Of a stretch of 64,000 bases of DNA, positions 17,558 to 26,263 are shown one piece after another. This stretch comes from Tenacibaculum sp. MAR_2009_124 (lineage in GTDB: Bacteria; Bacteroidota; Bacteroidia; Flavobacteriales; Flavobacteriaceae): the NCBI RefSeq assembly GCF_900105455.1, contig NZ_FNSF01000001.1, forward strand, positions 5,001-69,000, given 5' to 3'. A model generated the notes under the pieces. That model saw only the letters and a list, made by a program, of their open reading frames with translations, searched no databases and was not told the origin of the DNA. Both the position numbers and the translations under genes were made by a program. Within the stretch, counting starts at the first letter, position 1. Every line of letters starts with the position of its first letter.

Positions 17558-19195
17558 ATGAAAAATAGTAAGAATGATAGTGTTGTGAAAAGAGTATCTA
17601 AATTAATTTTAATTGTTTGTACACTATTGATTTTTTCATCATGTATGAAAACAAAAAGTAGTTATTCTGATATTGATGTTTTTCGTTATAATGAGCATTC
17701 TAACATAACCTCGTTAGATCCTGCTTTTGCAAAAGATCAACGAAATATTTGGGCTGTTAATCAGCTATTCAATGGATTGGTTCAGCTAGATGATAGTTTA
17801 AAGATTAGACCAGACATCGCAAAAGAATGGACTATTTCTGATGATGGGAAAACGTATGAGTTTAGCTTAAGGAAAGACGTGTTTTTTCATGAGCATGAAA
17901 TATTTGGAGAAAATAAAACCAGAATAGTTAACGCTTCAGATTTCGAGTACTCATTTAATCGTTTGTTAGATCCAGATGTAGCGTCTCCTGGAGGTTGGGT
18001 ATTACAAAATGTGGCTCAATTTAAGGCTAAAAACGATTCTGTTTTTACAGTAGATTTAAAGAAACCTTTTCCTCCTTTTTTAGGCTTATTAGCTATGAAA
18101 TATTGCTCGGTAGTTCCTAAAGAAGCGGTGGATGCATTCGGAAGTAAGTTTCGTGAAAATCCCATAGGAACAGGCCCGTTCTATTTTAAGTTATGGATAG
18201 AAAACACCAAATTGGTTTTCCGTAGAAATGAAAATTATTTTGAAAAGGATTCAAAAGGAAATAAGCTACCGTATTTAGAGGCAGTTGCTATTACTTTTTT
18301 ACCAGATAAACAAAGTGAGTTCTTGCAGTTTGTTCAGGGGAACATCGATTTTATGAAAAGCTTAGACGCATCTTATAAAGATGATATTTTAAATACTGAT
18401 GGAAGTTTAAAGGGGAAGTACAGAGATAAGGTGAATATGTTAACTGGCTCCTATTTAAATACAGAGTATTTGGGAATTTACCTTGATGGAGATAAAAGTT
18501 TGGCTGTTAATTCTGTAGATATACGAAAGGCAATTAATTATGGTTTTGATCGTGAAAAAATGATTAAGTTTCTTAGAAACGGAATTGGTACTCCTGCAGT
18601 GAATGGGTTTATTCCAAGCGGATTACCTTCTTTCAATAAACAAGAAGGATATACTTATCAACCTGAAAAAGCAAGAGAACTTGTTGCTAAATACAAAAAG
18701 GAGACAGGGAAATCAGAGGTGGAAGTAACAATCACTACCAATAGTAATTATTTAGATTTATGTGAGTTTATTCAGCGAGAACTTCAAAAGATAGGTATTC
18801 AAACTAATGTTAATGTAATCCCTCCTTCAACTTTGCGTCAAGGAAAGGCAGGAGGAAAGCTTCCTGTTTTTAGAGCAAGTTGGATTGCTGATTATCCCGA
18901 TGCCGAGAATTATCTTTCTTTATTTTATAGTAAGAATTTCATTCCTAACGGTCCTAATTATACACATTTTAAAAACGCCGAGTTCGATAAATTGTATGAG
19001 TTATCCATTCAAGAAGTTGAAATAGAAAAAAGATATAAGTTGTATCAGAAAATGGACAGTATCATTATTGATAACGCTCCAGTTATTCCCTTGTATTATG
19101 ATGAGGTTATTCGATTCATGCAAAAGAGAGTTAAAGGACTTGGGATAAATCCAATTGATATGCTTCATTTAAAAAATGTTAGAAAGGAAAATTAA
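17558..19195 (+). CDS. oligopeptide-type ABC transporter substrate-binding lipoprotein (SBP family 5)
   Basis: Solute-binding protein of family 5 (OppA/DppA type), anchored as a lipoprotein. The frame opens at 17441, inside the preceding gene. I take the ATG at 17558, which gives a good lipoprotein signal: Lys-rich N-terminus, hydrophobic LILIVCTLLIFSSC with lipobox FSSC. The ATG at 17540 is an alternative. Family features are SLDPAFAKDQRNIWAVNQLFNGLVQL, WTISDDGKTYEFSLRKDVFFH, NPIGTGPFYFK and the C-terminal APVIPLYYDE. Mature length is about 520 residues, normal for the family. No permease or ATPase genes are adjacent, so its transporter partner, if any, is elsewhere. Ligand is unknown. Confidence 0.88.
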   Translation: MKNSKNDSVVKRVSKLILIVCTLLIFSSCMKTKSSYSDIDVFRYNEHSNITSLDPAFAKDQRNIWAVNQLFNGLVQLDDSLKIRPDIAKEWTISDDGKTYEFSLRKDVFFHEHEIFGENKTRIVNASDFEYSFNRLLDPDVASPGGWVLQNVAQFKAKNDSVFTVDLKKPFPPFLGLLAMKYCSVVPKEAVDAFGSKFRENPIGTGPFYFKLWIENTKLVFRRNENYFEKDSKGNKLPYLEAVAITFLPDKQSEFLQFVQGNIDFMKSLDASYKDDILNTDGSLKGKYRDKVNMLTGSYLNTEYLGIYLDGDKSLAVNSVDIRKAINYGFDREKMIKFLRNGIGTPAVNGFIPSGLPSFNKQEGYTYQPEKARELVAKYKKETGKSEVEVTITTNSNYLDLCEFIQRELQKIGIQTNVNVIPPSTLRQGKAGGKLPVFRASWIADYPDAENYLSLFYSKNFIPNGPNYTHFKNAEFDKLYELSIQEVEIEKRYKLYQKMDSIIIDNAPVIPLYYDEVIRFMQKRVKGLGINPIDMLHLKNVRKEN

Positions 19196-20050
19196 TAATT
19201 GAAGCAATTCTTAGATTTGTTCGTTTCTTAAAATGTTTGATTTTATCATTTAATCTTCAAAATTACATATAAAAATTATGACGAAGTTTGGTGAAACTTA
19301 AGGTTAAGTTTTTAATCTTTTTTTTTGCTAAAAATATTGATAGTCCATTTAAATACTTAGTGTTCAGAGTGATTGGGTTTCTGTTATCCTTAACAATATT
19401 TTAAACTTTTGGTTTGGTACAAGGTACTTTTTTTATTAAATTGCGTTGCTTTTTAGAACTATTATAGTCTAAAATGAAAATATATACAAACAAAGCATAC
19501 TCATGTAACTGAGAACGGCGAAGCCATACCCATCCCCCAAACAATCAATTATTTTTTTATGAATCGCAATAACAGATCGATTCTTTCATATGCCATTTTT
19601 TTGGTAGATAAAGAGGTATTAACGAATAGCCTAGAAAGCAGATTTATGATTTTTTTCACCTCTATAAAAAGTATTAAATAAAAAAATAATAGAATAATTT
19701 CTATATAAGTTTCCATGTATTCCCTCAACATAAAATTCTTTTAAAATCCTAATTATAAATATAAGTTGTAGTTAAGTCTACTCTAAATATTAATAATTGT
19801 ATTGAAATCATCGTAAGAATGGATTCTTAGGAATAAACGTTATGTGTGCAGTTTTTGTATAAAGTAAACTCATAATATCAATCTAAAACCCAAATTCCTC
19901 TTGTTATATTAATAAGGAAAATAAGTAGTAATGCATCATTTTCCATTATTAAATTAAAACTAAAACCTTATTAATAAACCGCACTAAGTTTTAAGAACAT
20001 TGTTTTTGAAGTTTAGAAGAGGTATTAATTAACTAACTAATTTTTTTACC
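19196..20050 (+). other. 855-bp intergenic region before the biosynthetic cluster
   Basis: No convincing gene is present. A 60-codon minus-strand frame (19549-19731) is rich in Ile, Leu and Phe and has no recognisable family. The region is very AT-rich apart from one GC-richer island around 19511-19540. A 10-bp inverted repeat, ATTAATAAGG (19908-19917) and CCTTATTAAT (19966-19975), lies 75 bp before the aminotransferase start and may be regulatory. The cluster promoter should be here, but I could not find a clear TTG-N19-TAnnTTTG match close to the start codon. Confidence 0.5.
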
Positions 20051-21472
20051 ATGAAAGAAACAGTAAATAAGTTTTCAAAATTTCACTTATCAGAATCTGC
20101 TAAAATTGTAGTAGAAAATGTACCAGGAGAACGTTCTAAAGAATTACTAGAGTTGCAAAAAGAAATTGAAGGAGCTGTGGTTTCCTATCCTAAAAGTATG
20201 CCTTTTGCAATTAAAAGAGCAAAAGGTGCTATTATAGAAGATGTTGATGGAAATCAGTTTATAGATTTATTCGCAGGATGCGGAGTAGTTAATGTAGGGC
20301 ATTGTAATGAAGAAGTACTTTCATATGTTAAAGAACAGCAAGATCAACTAATTCATGCATTAGACTTTCCAACGGAAAATAAATTATCAGCAATACAAAA
20401 AATAATTAAAAACTTGCCTAAGGCAGTGCAAAATGATTACAAAGTAAGTTTTGGAGGGCCAACAGGTTCCGATGCTGTTGAAGCGGCAATTAAACTTGCT
20501 AAAATAAAAACGGGAAGAGATGGAATTATAGCATTTTCTGGAGGGTACCATGGTATGACATCGGCGGCTCTGGCAGTTACTGCTGACACTGCATTTAGAA
20601 AAACATTAACATCGTTAATTCCGAATGTACATTTTACACCTTTTACGTATCAGTATAGATGTCCTTCTAACGATGACGAGTTGGCATGTAAAAATTATGC
20701 AATTGATCGTTTAAAATTTTTATTAGAAAATAAACACTCAGGTATCGCTAAACCAGCGGCAATTATAGTTGAATCTATTCAAGGAGAAGGAGGAAACGTA
20801 CCACCTGTAGCAGGTTTTTTAAATGAGTTGGTAGAAGTAGCTCATAGAAATGATGTTTTGGTCATTTTTGATGAAATTCAAAGTGGATTTTTTAGAACTG
20901 GTGAATTCTTGGCTTGCATGAATTATGGAGTAATGCCAGATATAATTACCTTATCTAAAGGTTTAGGAGGTGTCGGATTTCCAATATCAGCATTAGTTTA
21001 TAAAAAAGAAATAGAAGCATGGGGACCAGGTGCTCATATTGGCACATTTAGAGCTAATCAGGTAAGTTTAGCCGCAGCAAATGGAGCTTTCGATTTTGTT
21101 GATAAATATGATGTAAAATCACACACTAAGGAAATGGGGAACTATTTTATGAACGGATTAAAAGAATTGGCAGAGGTATTTCCGCAAATTGGTGATATCA
21201 GAGGTAAAGGATTAATGATTGGGGTAGAGCTTGTTAAAGATCCGTTTACGAAAGCACCGTATCCGGAATTAATAAAGGAATTACGACAAACATGTTTACA
21301 GAGGGGGCTTTTATTTGAAGTAGGAGGACATTATAATAATGTTATTCGTATTGTACCACCGCTAACAATTACACCTACAATTATTGACAATGCTTTAGAA
21401 ATTATAAAAGAATCACTTATTGAAATTTTATCAAAAGAAAAAGAACAACACTCACTTCCAGAAACAGTATAA
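20051..21472 (+). CDS. diaminobutyrate:2-oxoglutarate aminotransferase (class III, PLP)
   Basis: Class III PLP aminotransferase of 473 residues, closest in motif to L-2,4-diaminobutyrate:2-oxoglutarate aminotransferases (EctB/Dat/PvdH type). It contains VSFGGPTGSDAVEAAIKLAK, the [C/G]GPTGxDAVEAAxKLAK signature of that group, then the PLP-contacting GGYHGMTSAALAV. IIVESIQGEGGNVPP and FDEIQSGFFRTGE follow, and the Schiff-base Lys303 is in LSKGLGGVGFP. The enzyme makes 2,4-diaminobutyrate from aspartate semialdehyde with glutamate as amino donor. It heads a co-directional cluster with an aspartokinase, a thioesterase, an exporter and an NRPS. Ectoine synthesis is unlikely because neither ectA nor ectC is present. 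Dab supply for the peptide is the best reading. Confidence 0.9.
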   Translation: MKETVNKFSKFHLSESAKIVVENVPGERSKELLELQKEIEGAVVSYPKSMPFAIKRAKGAIIEDVDGNQFIDLFAGCGVVNVGHCNEEVLSYVKEQQDQLIHALDFPTENKLSAIQKIIKNLPKAVQNDYKVSFGGPTGSDAVEAAIKLAKIKTGRDGIIAFSGGYHGMTSAALAVTADTAFRKTLTSLIPNVHFTPFTYQYRCPSNDDELACKNYAIDRLKFLLENKHSGIAKPAAIIVESIQGEGGNVPPVAGFLNELVEVAHRNDVLVIFDEIQSGFFRTGEFLACMNYGVMPDIITLSKGLGGVGFPISALVYKKEIEAWGPGAHIGTFRANQVSLAAANGAFDFVDKYDVKSHTKEMGNYFMNGLKELAEVFPQIGDIRGKGLMIGVELVKDPFTKAPYPELIKELRQTCLQRGLLFEVGGHYNNVIRIVPPLTITPTIIDNALEIIKESLIEILSKEKEQHSLPETV

Positions 21473-21553
21473 AATAATTAAGTAGTAAGCATTTTTTGAG
21501 GAAAAAATAGTTTCACTGTCATAAATATAAATCAGTATTGTAATCAACATTAG

Positions 21554-21748
21554 AAAAAAGAGATTTCTCTAATTGTTAATGTGATTGATTACATAATCCT
21601 TAGCAGTTTTTTTAATAATAAGTATTTAAAACTATTAGATACTGAATTAATAAATCGAAAAATAAAAGAAAAATACTTTGATAATTTTTTAATTAAAGAA
21701 GAAAAACAACAAACCCGAATCGGGTACGATTATCATCATTTTTTATAA
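21554..21748 (+). other. coding-like fragment without a clear start
   Basis: An open stretch of 64 codons ends at TAA (21746-21748). Its last part (DNFLIKEEKQQTRIGYDYHHFL) has protein-like composition with polar and aromatic residues rather than the Ile/Lys/Asn noise expected in AT-rich spacer. No ATG suits it (GTG at 21581 is possible). I do not recognise a family. It may be the remnant 3' end of a decayed gene. An ACCCGA-A-TCGGGT palindrome (21713-21725) lies inside it. Confidence 0.3.
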
Positions 21749-21771
21749 AATATAACCTTCAAAGAGGAGGA

Positions 21772-21921
21772 ATGAAAGTAGGTGTAAGAGATATTAATCT
21801 TTCTTTAGAATAGAATGTTATCAATGAAGAGCCTATGTTAGTAGAGAGTATATCGGTGTTAAAAATAAATTTTGTAATAGATACACCGATGTCATGTTGC
21901 TGCAGCTGCAAAAGAATATGA
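21772..21921 (+). pseudogene. possible small Cys-rich peptide frame interrupted by an in-frame TAG
   Basis: A purine-rich GAGGAGG-like site (21765-21770) stands directly before ATG 21772, much stronger than other ribosome sites in this window. The frame reads MKVGVRDINLSLE, then TAG (21811-21813), then continues in the same frame for 35 codons. These end in DTPMSCCCSCKRI and TGA (21919-21921). An internal ATG at 21835 gives a separate 28-residue frame. The shape (short acidic N-terminal part, Cys/Ser-rich C-terminus) is that of a ribosomally made peptide precursor. No modification enzyme is adjacent, so this may be a decayed remnant, or chance. Confidence 0.35.
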
Positions 21922-21985
21922 AGTAAATTTTAAGGACATATCAATAGAATACTATTGAAAACCTTGTTTAAGAAAAATAATAAGA

Positions 21986-23329
21986 ATGGAAGTTTTAAAA
22001 TTTGGAGGGAGCTCTGTAAGTTCTGAAGTTTCTTTAAAAAACATGTTAAAGATTGTAAATAATTACGATCTAGAAAATGAACCTTTAATAATTGTAGTTT
22101 CTGCTTTAAAAGGGGTTACTAATGAGTTAGTTGCCTTAACAAAGTTGTTGAAAGATGGAGATCAAGAGTACGCGAAAGTAATCCGGACCATATTTGAAAA
22201 ACACAAAGAGTTCATCAATATTATTTTTAAGGAAGAACAATCAGAGTTACTTAAAAAAATAAAACTTGTAGAGAATGATCTTTTAGAAAGTGTAAGTAAT
22301 ATTATAAAAAATGGGGTTACTTCTGATAAAGATTATGATAAGGTTTTAAGTTTTGGAGAGTTATTTTCAGCGCAAATTATTACAGCATTCCTTAATAAAA
22401 ATCGACTAAATTTTTGTTTTAAGGATTCAAGAGATCTGATTATAACAAATAATGTTCATATGAAGGCGAAGGTAAATTGGGATTTAACAAGAACTGTTGT
22501 TAATTCTTTTTTCTCTGGAAATAAAAATAGTTATGTCGTATCTGGGTTTATTGCACGTTCTATTTATGGAGATACAACTACTTTAGGAAGAGGAGGGTCG
22601 GATTACACTGCTACGGTACTTGGAGCTATATTAAACGCAGAAAAAGTAACTAAGTGGACCGATGTTAATGGTATTATGACAGCTGATCCAAATAAAGTAT
22701 TGGAAGCATCATCATTAGAGAATATTACATTTTCGGAACTTAAAAATTTATCAAAATTTGGTTCGAATGTTTTAGTACATCCAAACTCTATTGATGAACT
22801 GTCAAAACATAACATTCCCTTTTTAATTAGAAATACTTTTGATCGCGACTTCAAAGGCACGCAAGTAATCAATGAAAATAGCTCTAACAAAAAAGCTCTT
22901 TCATTACACGAATCTTGTTGTTTAGTTGGTTTTAATAATACAGCTAAAGTTCCCAAAGAATTTATCAAACAAATAATAGAGAAAGATTGGTTGTTTTTTA
23001 GAGTTAAAAGACCACAGTCTAAAGACAAAAGTTATTATGTAGTTTCTGAAGAGTGTGTTAACTTTTTTAAATCGAACATAAAAGCAAATAATAATGATGT
23101 CGATATCTTAAACGAGGAAATGGTTTTAATCACTATTACTGGAGAAAATATGGACAAGAAAAAGGAAGTAAATAAGATTCAGGAAAAATTAAAAAGTAAT
23201 GACATTAATCTTATTGAATTTAGACGTTTTTATAATTCGATTTCATTAATACTCGATAATAAGGATTTAAAAAAGGCAGTAGTGTTGTTACACGAAGTAA
23301 TAAAGAACGATGAAATACTTTTTGTATAG
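21986..23329 (+). CDS. aspartate kinase
   Basis: Monofunctional aspartokinase of 447 residues, which phosphorylates aspartate, the first step toward aspartate semialdehyde. The N-terminal KFGGSSV (residues 5-11), the middle VVSGFIARSIYGDTTTLGRGG nucleotide and substrate loop, and WTDVNGIMTADPNKV are diagnostic. C-terminal ACT-type regulatory regions (about 290-447) are present but diverged from the housekeeping pattern. The length is that of LysC-type enzymes. Its place directly behind a diaminobutyrate aminotransferase in an NRPS cluster parallels the dedicated aspartokinases of ectoine clusters. It probably boosts the semialdehyde supply and may be less sensitive to Lys or Thr (inference). 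No aspartate semialdehyde dehydrogenase gene is adjacent. Confidence 0.93.
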   Translation: MEVLKFGGSSVSSEVSLKNMLKIVNNYDLENEPLIIVVSALKGVTNELVALTKLLKDGDQEYAKVIRTIFEKHKEFINIIFKEEQSELLKKIKLVENDLLESVSNIIKNGVTSDKDYDKVLSFGELFSAQIITAFLNKNRLNFCFKDSRDLIITNNVHMKAKVNWDLTRTVVNSFFSGNKNSYVVSGFIARSIYGDTTTLGRGGSDYTATVLGAILNAEKVTKWTDVNGIMTADPNKVLEASSLENITFSELKNLSKFGSNVLVHPNSIDELSKHNIPFLIRNTFDRDFKGTQVINENSSNKKALSLHESCCLVGFNNTAKVPKEFIKQIIEKDWLFFRVKRPQSKDKSYYVVSEECVNFFKSNIKANNNDVDILNEEMVLITITGENMDKKKEVNKIQEKLKSNDINLIEFRRFYNSISLILDNKDLKKAVVLLHEVIKNDEILFV

Positions 23330-23453
23330 TAAACACTTTAGCTAAGGATACTCAAATAAACTACAGTAAGACAATAAAAAGATTAGTAAAAAGATAATTT
23401 CTTTAACAGCTTATAGAAAACATCTTAAAAATTAAATATCAATAAATGGACTA

Positions 23454-24197
23454 ATGGATAAAGTAAGAATAATAGCAATTCCATTTGCTGGAGGAAACCG
23501 ATATAGTTTTGGTGATATTGAAAAACATATAGTAAAAAAAATAGAGTGGATAACTCTAGAACTTCCTGGTAGAGGTGGACGATTTAAAGAAAGCCTTTTA
23601 ACCAGTGTTGAAGAAATGGCCGATGATCTTTTTCAGAAGATAGTACCTCATATTTTAAAGGAAGGCGAATATATTATTTATGGTCATAGCTTAGGAACAA
23701 TATTAGGCTATGAGCTAACAAGAAGAATAAGAAGCAAAGGATTAAAACAGCCTTCTTGTTTGTTTTTCACAGGAAGAGGAGCTCCAGGGTTTGAAAGATG
23801 TTCTAAAAAAAGATCTCATTTACCTAAAGATGAATTTTGGGAAGAAATTGATCAAATAGGAGGATTACCCAGTGATTTTTTCGAACATAAAGAATTGCTG
23901 GATTTGTATTATCCAATAATGAAGTCCGATTTTAAAGCTGTTGAAAATTACGAGTTTAAGGAAATGGACAAGCCTTTTTCAATGCCAATACATATTTGTA
24001 TGGGAGAAGATGAAATAGGTGAAGAAGATGATGATAAAACACCTTTACCTAGCATGAAAGCATGGGCAAATGAGTCTACGGCCGTTTGTACATTTGAACT
24101 GTTAGACGGAGATCATTTCTTTATCCTAAATCATTCGAATACAATTGCCGATAAAATCTACAATGCCGCAGTTAGTGGTAAAGTTGTAGCTCATTAA
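23454..24197 (+). CDS. type II thioesterase (NRPS editing)
   Basis: Stand-alone alpha/beta-hydrolase thioesterase of the SrfA-TE/GrsT family, which removes wrong or stalled acyl groups from carrier-protein phosphopantetheine arms. The 247-residue length is canonical. Features in order: IIAIPFAGGNRYSF (oxyanion strand), ELPGRGGRFKE (ELPGRG motif), YGHSLGTILGYEL with nucleophile Ser79, FFTGRGAPG, and DGDHFFI with catalytic His221. The gene lies between the aspartokinase and the exporter, all co-directional, and upstream of the NRPS. ATG at 23454 gives the expected N-terminus. Confidence 0.93.
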   Translation: MDKVRIIAIPFAGGNRYSFGDIEKHIVKKIEWITLELPGRGGRFKESLLTSVEEMADDLFQKIVPHILKEGEYIIYGHSLGTILGYELTRRIRSKGLKQPSCLFFTGRGAPGFERCSKKRSHLPKDEFWEEIDQIGGLPSDFFEHKELLDLYYPIMKSDFKAVENYEFKEMDKPFSMPIHICMGEDEIGEEDDDKTPLPSMKAWANESTAVCTFELLDGDHFFILNHSNTIADKIYNAAVSGKVVAH

Positions 24198-24287
24198 TAG
24201 AAGAATTTATACACTCAAATAACAATTACATATGATAAACTTAAAGAGTTTGTCATGTAAAACTAGAACAACTTAAAAATTATAAAA

Positions 24288-25952
24288 TTGGAAAAATTAA
24301 CTTTATTTAGCTTTTTTAAATTTAAGCTAGCCTTACCGATGCTTACTTTATTCACTATAATAAGTAGTTTATGGAGCATGGCTTTAATATCAATAATTAA
24401 CAACAAAATATCTGGTGCGCCAATGCCATTTTTTGAAGGATATGATTGGCAAATTTTTATATTTGTAGCATTAACATCATTTGTATTTACCTATTATTTT
24501 AAACTTCATATCGTAAAAATAACCCTAAACTTTGGGAAAGATATGATGCTTAAAATCATCAATACACTTAGATTATCGGATTATGAATCTTATCTACGTT
24601 TGGGAGAGGCTAAAATTCGTACTGCAATGGAAGATATTGGAACTTTAGAAGATATTCCAGAAACATTTATCTCGCTTTTGAACGCTTTAGTTATGGCAAT
24701 TGTAACTATCGCATATATGTTCTACTTGTATCCTCCAGGTGCTTTTATGATCATAGGAATTGTGGTTGTTTTAAGCTCAATTTATGCATATACTAGTTCA
24801 GTTATTGAAAAGAACATGGATGAAGAGAGAGATTTAGAAGATTCTTTTATGGATAATTACAATGATTTTATCCATGGATTCAATAAAATAAAAATGAGCA
24901 CAAAAAGAAGTAATTCTATCTTTTTCAACTTTATGAAGAAAAATAGAGAAAGAGGAGTAAGTTTAATGATAAGATCTCAAAAGGCGGCTTTAGGAAATGA
25001 TGTTTTGGGAGAATTTTCTTTTAATTTATTAATTGCCTCGATACTATTTATTATGCCAGTTGTCTTTACTGTGGATAGGGGAGTGATCAGTGGTTTTATG
25101 TTTGCTGTTTTATTTTTAATAGGACCTATAACAGCCTTGATTGGTTTGATTCCAGGAGTAATAGCTTTTAACATTGCAATTTCAAGGTTAAATAAATTTA
25201 CAGAAATTACTACAAGTAAGTTTAACTACGAGAAACTGTCGAAAGACTTAAAAGATGACTTAGGAAGCTTTGAGAAGTTAACGATTAATGGGGTAACCTA
25301 CGAATACCTTGATGAAAAAGAAGATAAAGTAAGCTTTACCCTCCAACCAGCGAGTATTGAGGTGAACAAAGGAGAGGTTATCTTTATTTATGGTGGAAAT
25401 GGAAGTGGAAAAAGTACTTTTATAAATATACTATCTGGTTTATGTATTCAAAAATCTGGAGAAATTTTCTTTAATGATACTTTAATAACGAATGAAAATA
25501 GAAAATTTTATAGAGATAAACTATCATGTATTTTTTCTAATAACTATCTTTTTACTGAAAACTATGATGGGTTCGATTTAACCGAATCAAATGAAGAGTT
25601 TGTAGAATTGTTGAAAGAAATGAGATTAGATGAGGTGATCCGAAAAAATGAGGAAGAAAATAAAGTTCATCAGGATTTATCGAGTGGTCAAAAGAAAAGG
25701 CTGGCCTTGATATATGCATTACTAGAGGATAAAGATATCTTTGTTTTTGACGAATGGGCTGCCGAGCAAGATCCTGAATTTAGAAAGTATTTTTATCATA
25801 ATATTATTCCTGGATTAAGAAGCAAAGGAAAAACTGTGATTGCTATAACACATGATGATGCTTATTATGAATATTGTGATCGATTAATCAAGTTCGATTA
25901 CGGACATATGCATGAATTGGAGGAAAAAACATTAGGTATTCATAGTTTTTAA
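24288..25952 (+). CDS. cyclic-peptide ABC exporter, SyrD/PvdE type
   Basis: Half-size ABC exporter of 554 residues: a six-helix membrane domain (about 1-310) fused to an ATPase domain. Walker A is GGNGSGKST (369-377). The signature is DLSSGQKKRLAL. Walker B continues into VFDEWAAEQDPEFRKYFY (Asp488, Glu489), with the switch His in AITHDD. The DEWAA[D/E]QDPEFR[K/R]xFY extension is typical of the SyrD/PvdE cyclic-peptide transporter family, which exports syringomycin-type lipopeptides and pyoverdine precursors. Start codon is TTG at 24288, the only one giving the complete N-terminal helix, as the first in-frame ATG (24339) would cut it. It lies 311 bp before the NRPS gene and presumably exports its product across the inner membrane. 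Confidence 0.92.
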   Translation: MEKLTLFSFFKFKLALPMLTLFTIISSLWSMALISIINNKISGAPMPFFEGYDWQIFIFVALTSFVFTYYFKLHIVKITLNFGKDMMLKIINTLRLSDYESYLRLGEAKIRTAMEDIGTLEDIPETFISLLNALVMAIVTIAYMFYLYPPGAFMIIGIVVVLSSIYAYTSSVIEKNMDEERDLEDSFMDNYNDFIHGFNKIKMSTKRSNSIFFNFMKKNRERGVSLMIRSQKAALGNDVLGEFSFNLLIASILFIMPVVFTVDRGVISGFMFAVLFLIGPITALIGLIPGVIAFNIAISRLNKFTEITTSKFNYEKLSKDLKDDLGSFEKLTINGVTYEYLDEKEDKVSFTLQPASIEVNKGEVIFIYGGNGSGKSTFINILSGLCIQKSGEIFFNDTLITNENRKFYRDKLSCIFSNNYLFTENYDGFDLTESNEEFVELLKEMRLDEVIRKNEEENKVHQDLSSGQKKRLALIYALLEDKDIFVFDEWAAEQDPEFRKYFYHNIIPGLRSKGKTVIAITHDDAYYEYCDRLIKFDYGHMHELEEKTLGIHSF

Positions 25953-26055
25953 AAGTAAAAACGTTGAAATAACCTAAGAGCGACGTTTAATAATATTCAA
26001 ACATATTAAATCGTTAATAATTAATTTCAAACAGTAATTACCTTTTTATTTTAAC

Positions 26056-26077
26056 GAAATAAGCTCTAACTTATTTC
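26056..26077. promoter_or_regulatory. inverted repeat in the NRPS leader region
   Basis: GAAATAAG (26056-26063) and CTTATTTC (26070-26077) are perfect 8-bp arms around CTCTAA. No T tract follows, so a terminator is unlikely. It may be an operator or leader hairpin about 190 bp before the NRPS start. Confidence 0.35.
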
Positions 26078-26124
26078 AAAAAGATATTTACAGCTTAATA
26101 AATTACATACTACTATAATTTTCT

Positions 26125-26151
26125 ATTCTGCCTGATCAAATCAGGTAGAAT
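26125..26151. promoter_or_regulatory. long hairpin 113 bp upstream of the NRPS start
   Basis: ATTCTGCCTGAT (26125-26136), CAA, ATCAGGTAGAAT (26140-26151): 12-bp arms with a single C-to-T change that remains a G-U pair in RNA. No T run follows on either strand. It lies in the 311-bp gap between exporter and NRPS gene, otherwise without any gene. It is a candidate operator or 5' leader structure controlling the giant gene, or an attenuator between exporter and NRPS. Confidence 0.5.
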
Positions 26152-26263
26152 GGGAAAATTGTAATGCCCATCTTCAAGTAATTCTAGCTGTAACAGACAC
26201 TCTTAACTTATTACTACAGTCTTTCCAAAAGGTGAATTTCTTGAAGCAAAAAACAATTTTAAA

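Noticed and set aside
19549..19731. 60-codon minus-strand frame in the spacer before the cluster
   Set aside because: Composition is Ile/Leu/Phe-rich as expected from AT-rich spacer, with no family resemblance and no clear ribosome site.
20051..23329. Ectoine biosynthesis operon
   Set aside because: An EctB-like aminotransferase and an aspartokinase are present, but no ectA acetyltransferase or ectC synthase is adjacent, and the neighbours are NRPS accessory genes.
20051..26263. MbtH-like protein or cluster-specific regulator gene in the cluster
   Set aside because: I looked for short frames with the MbtH NxxxxHSLWP pattern or a helix-turn-helix protein in the spacers and found none in this window; they may lie beyond the right edge.
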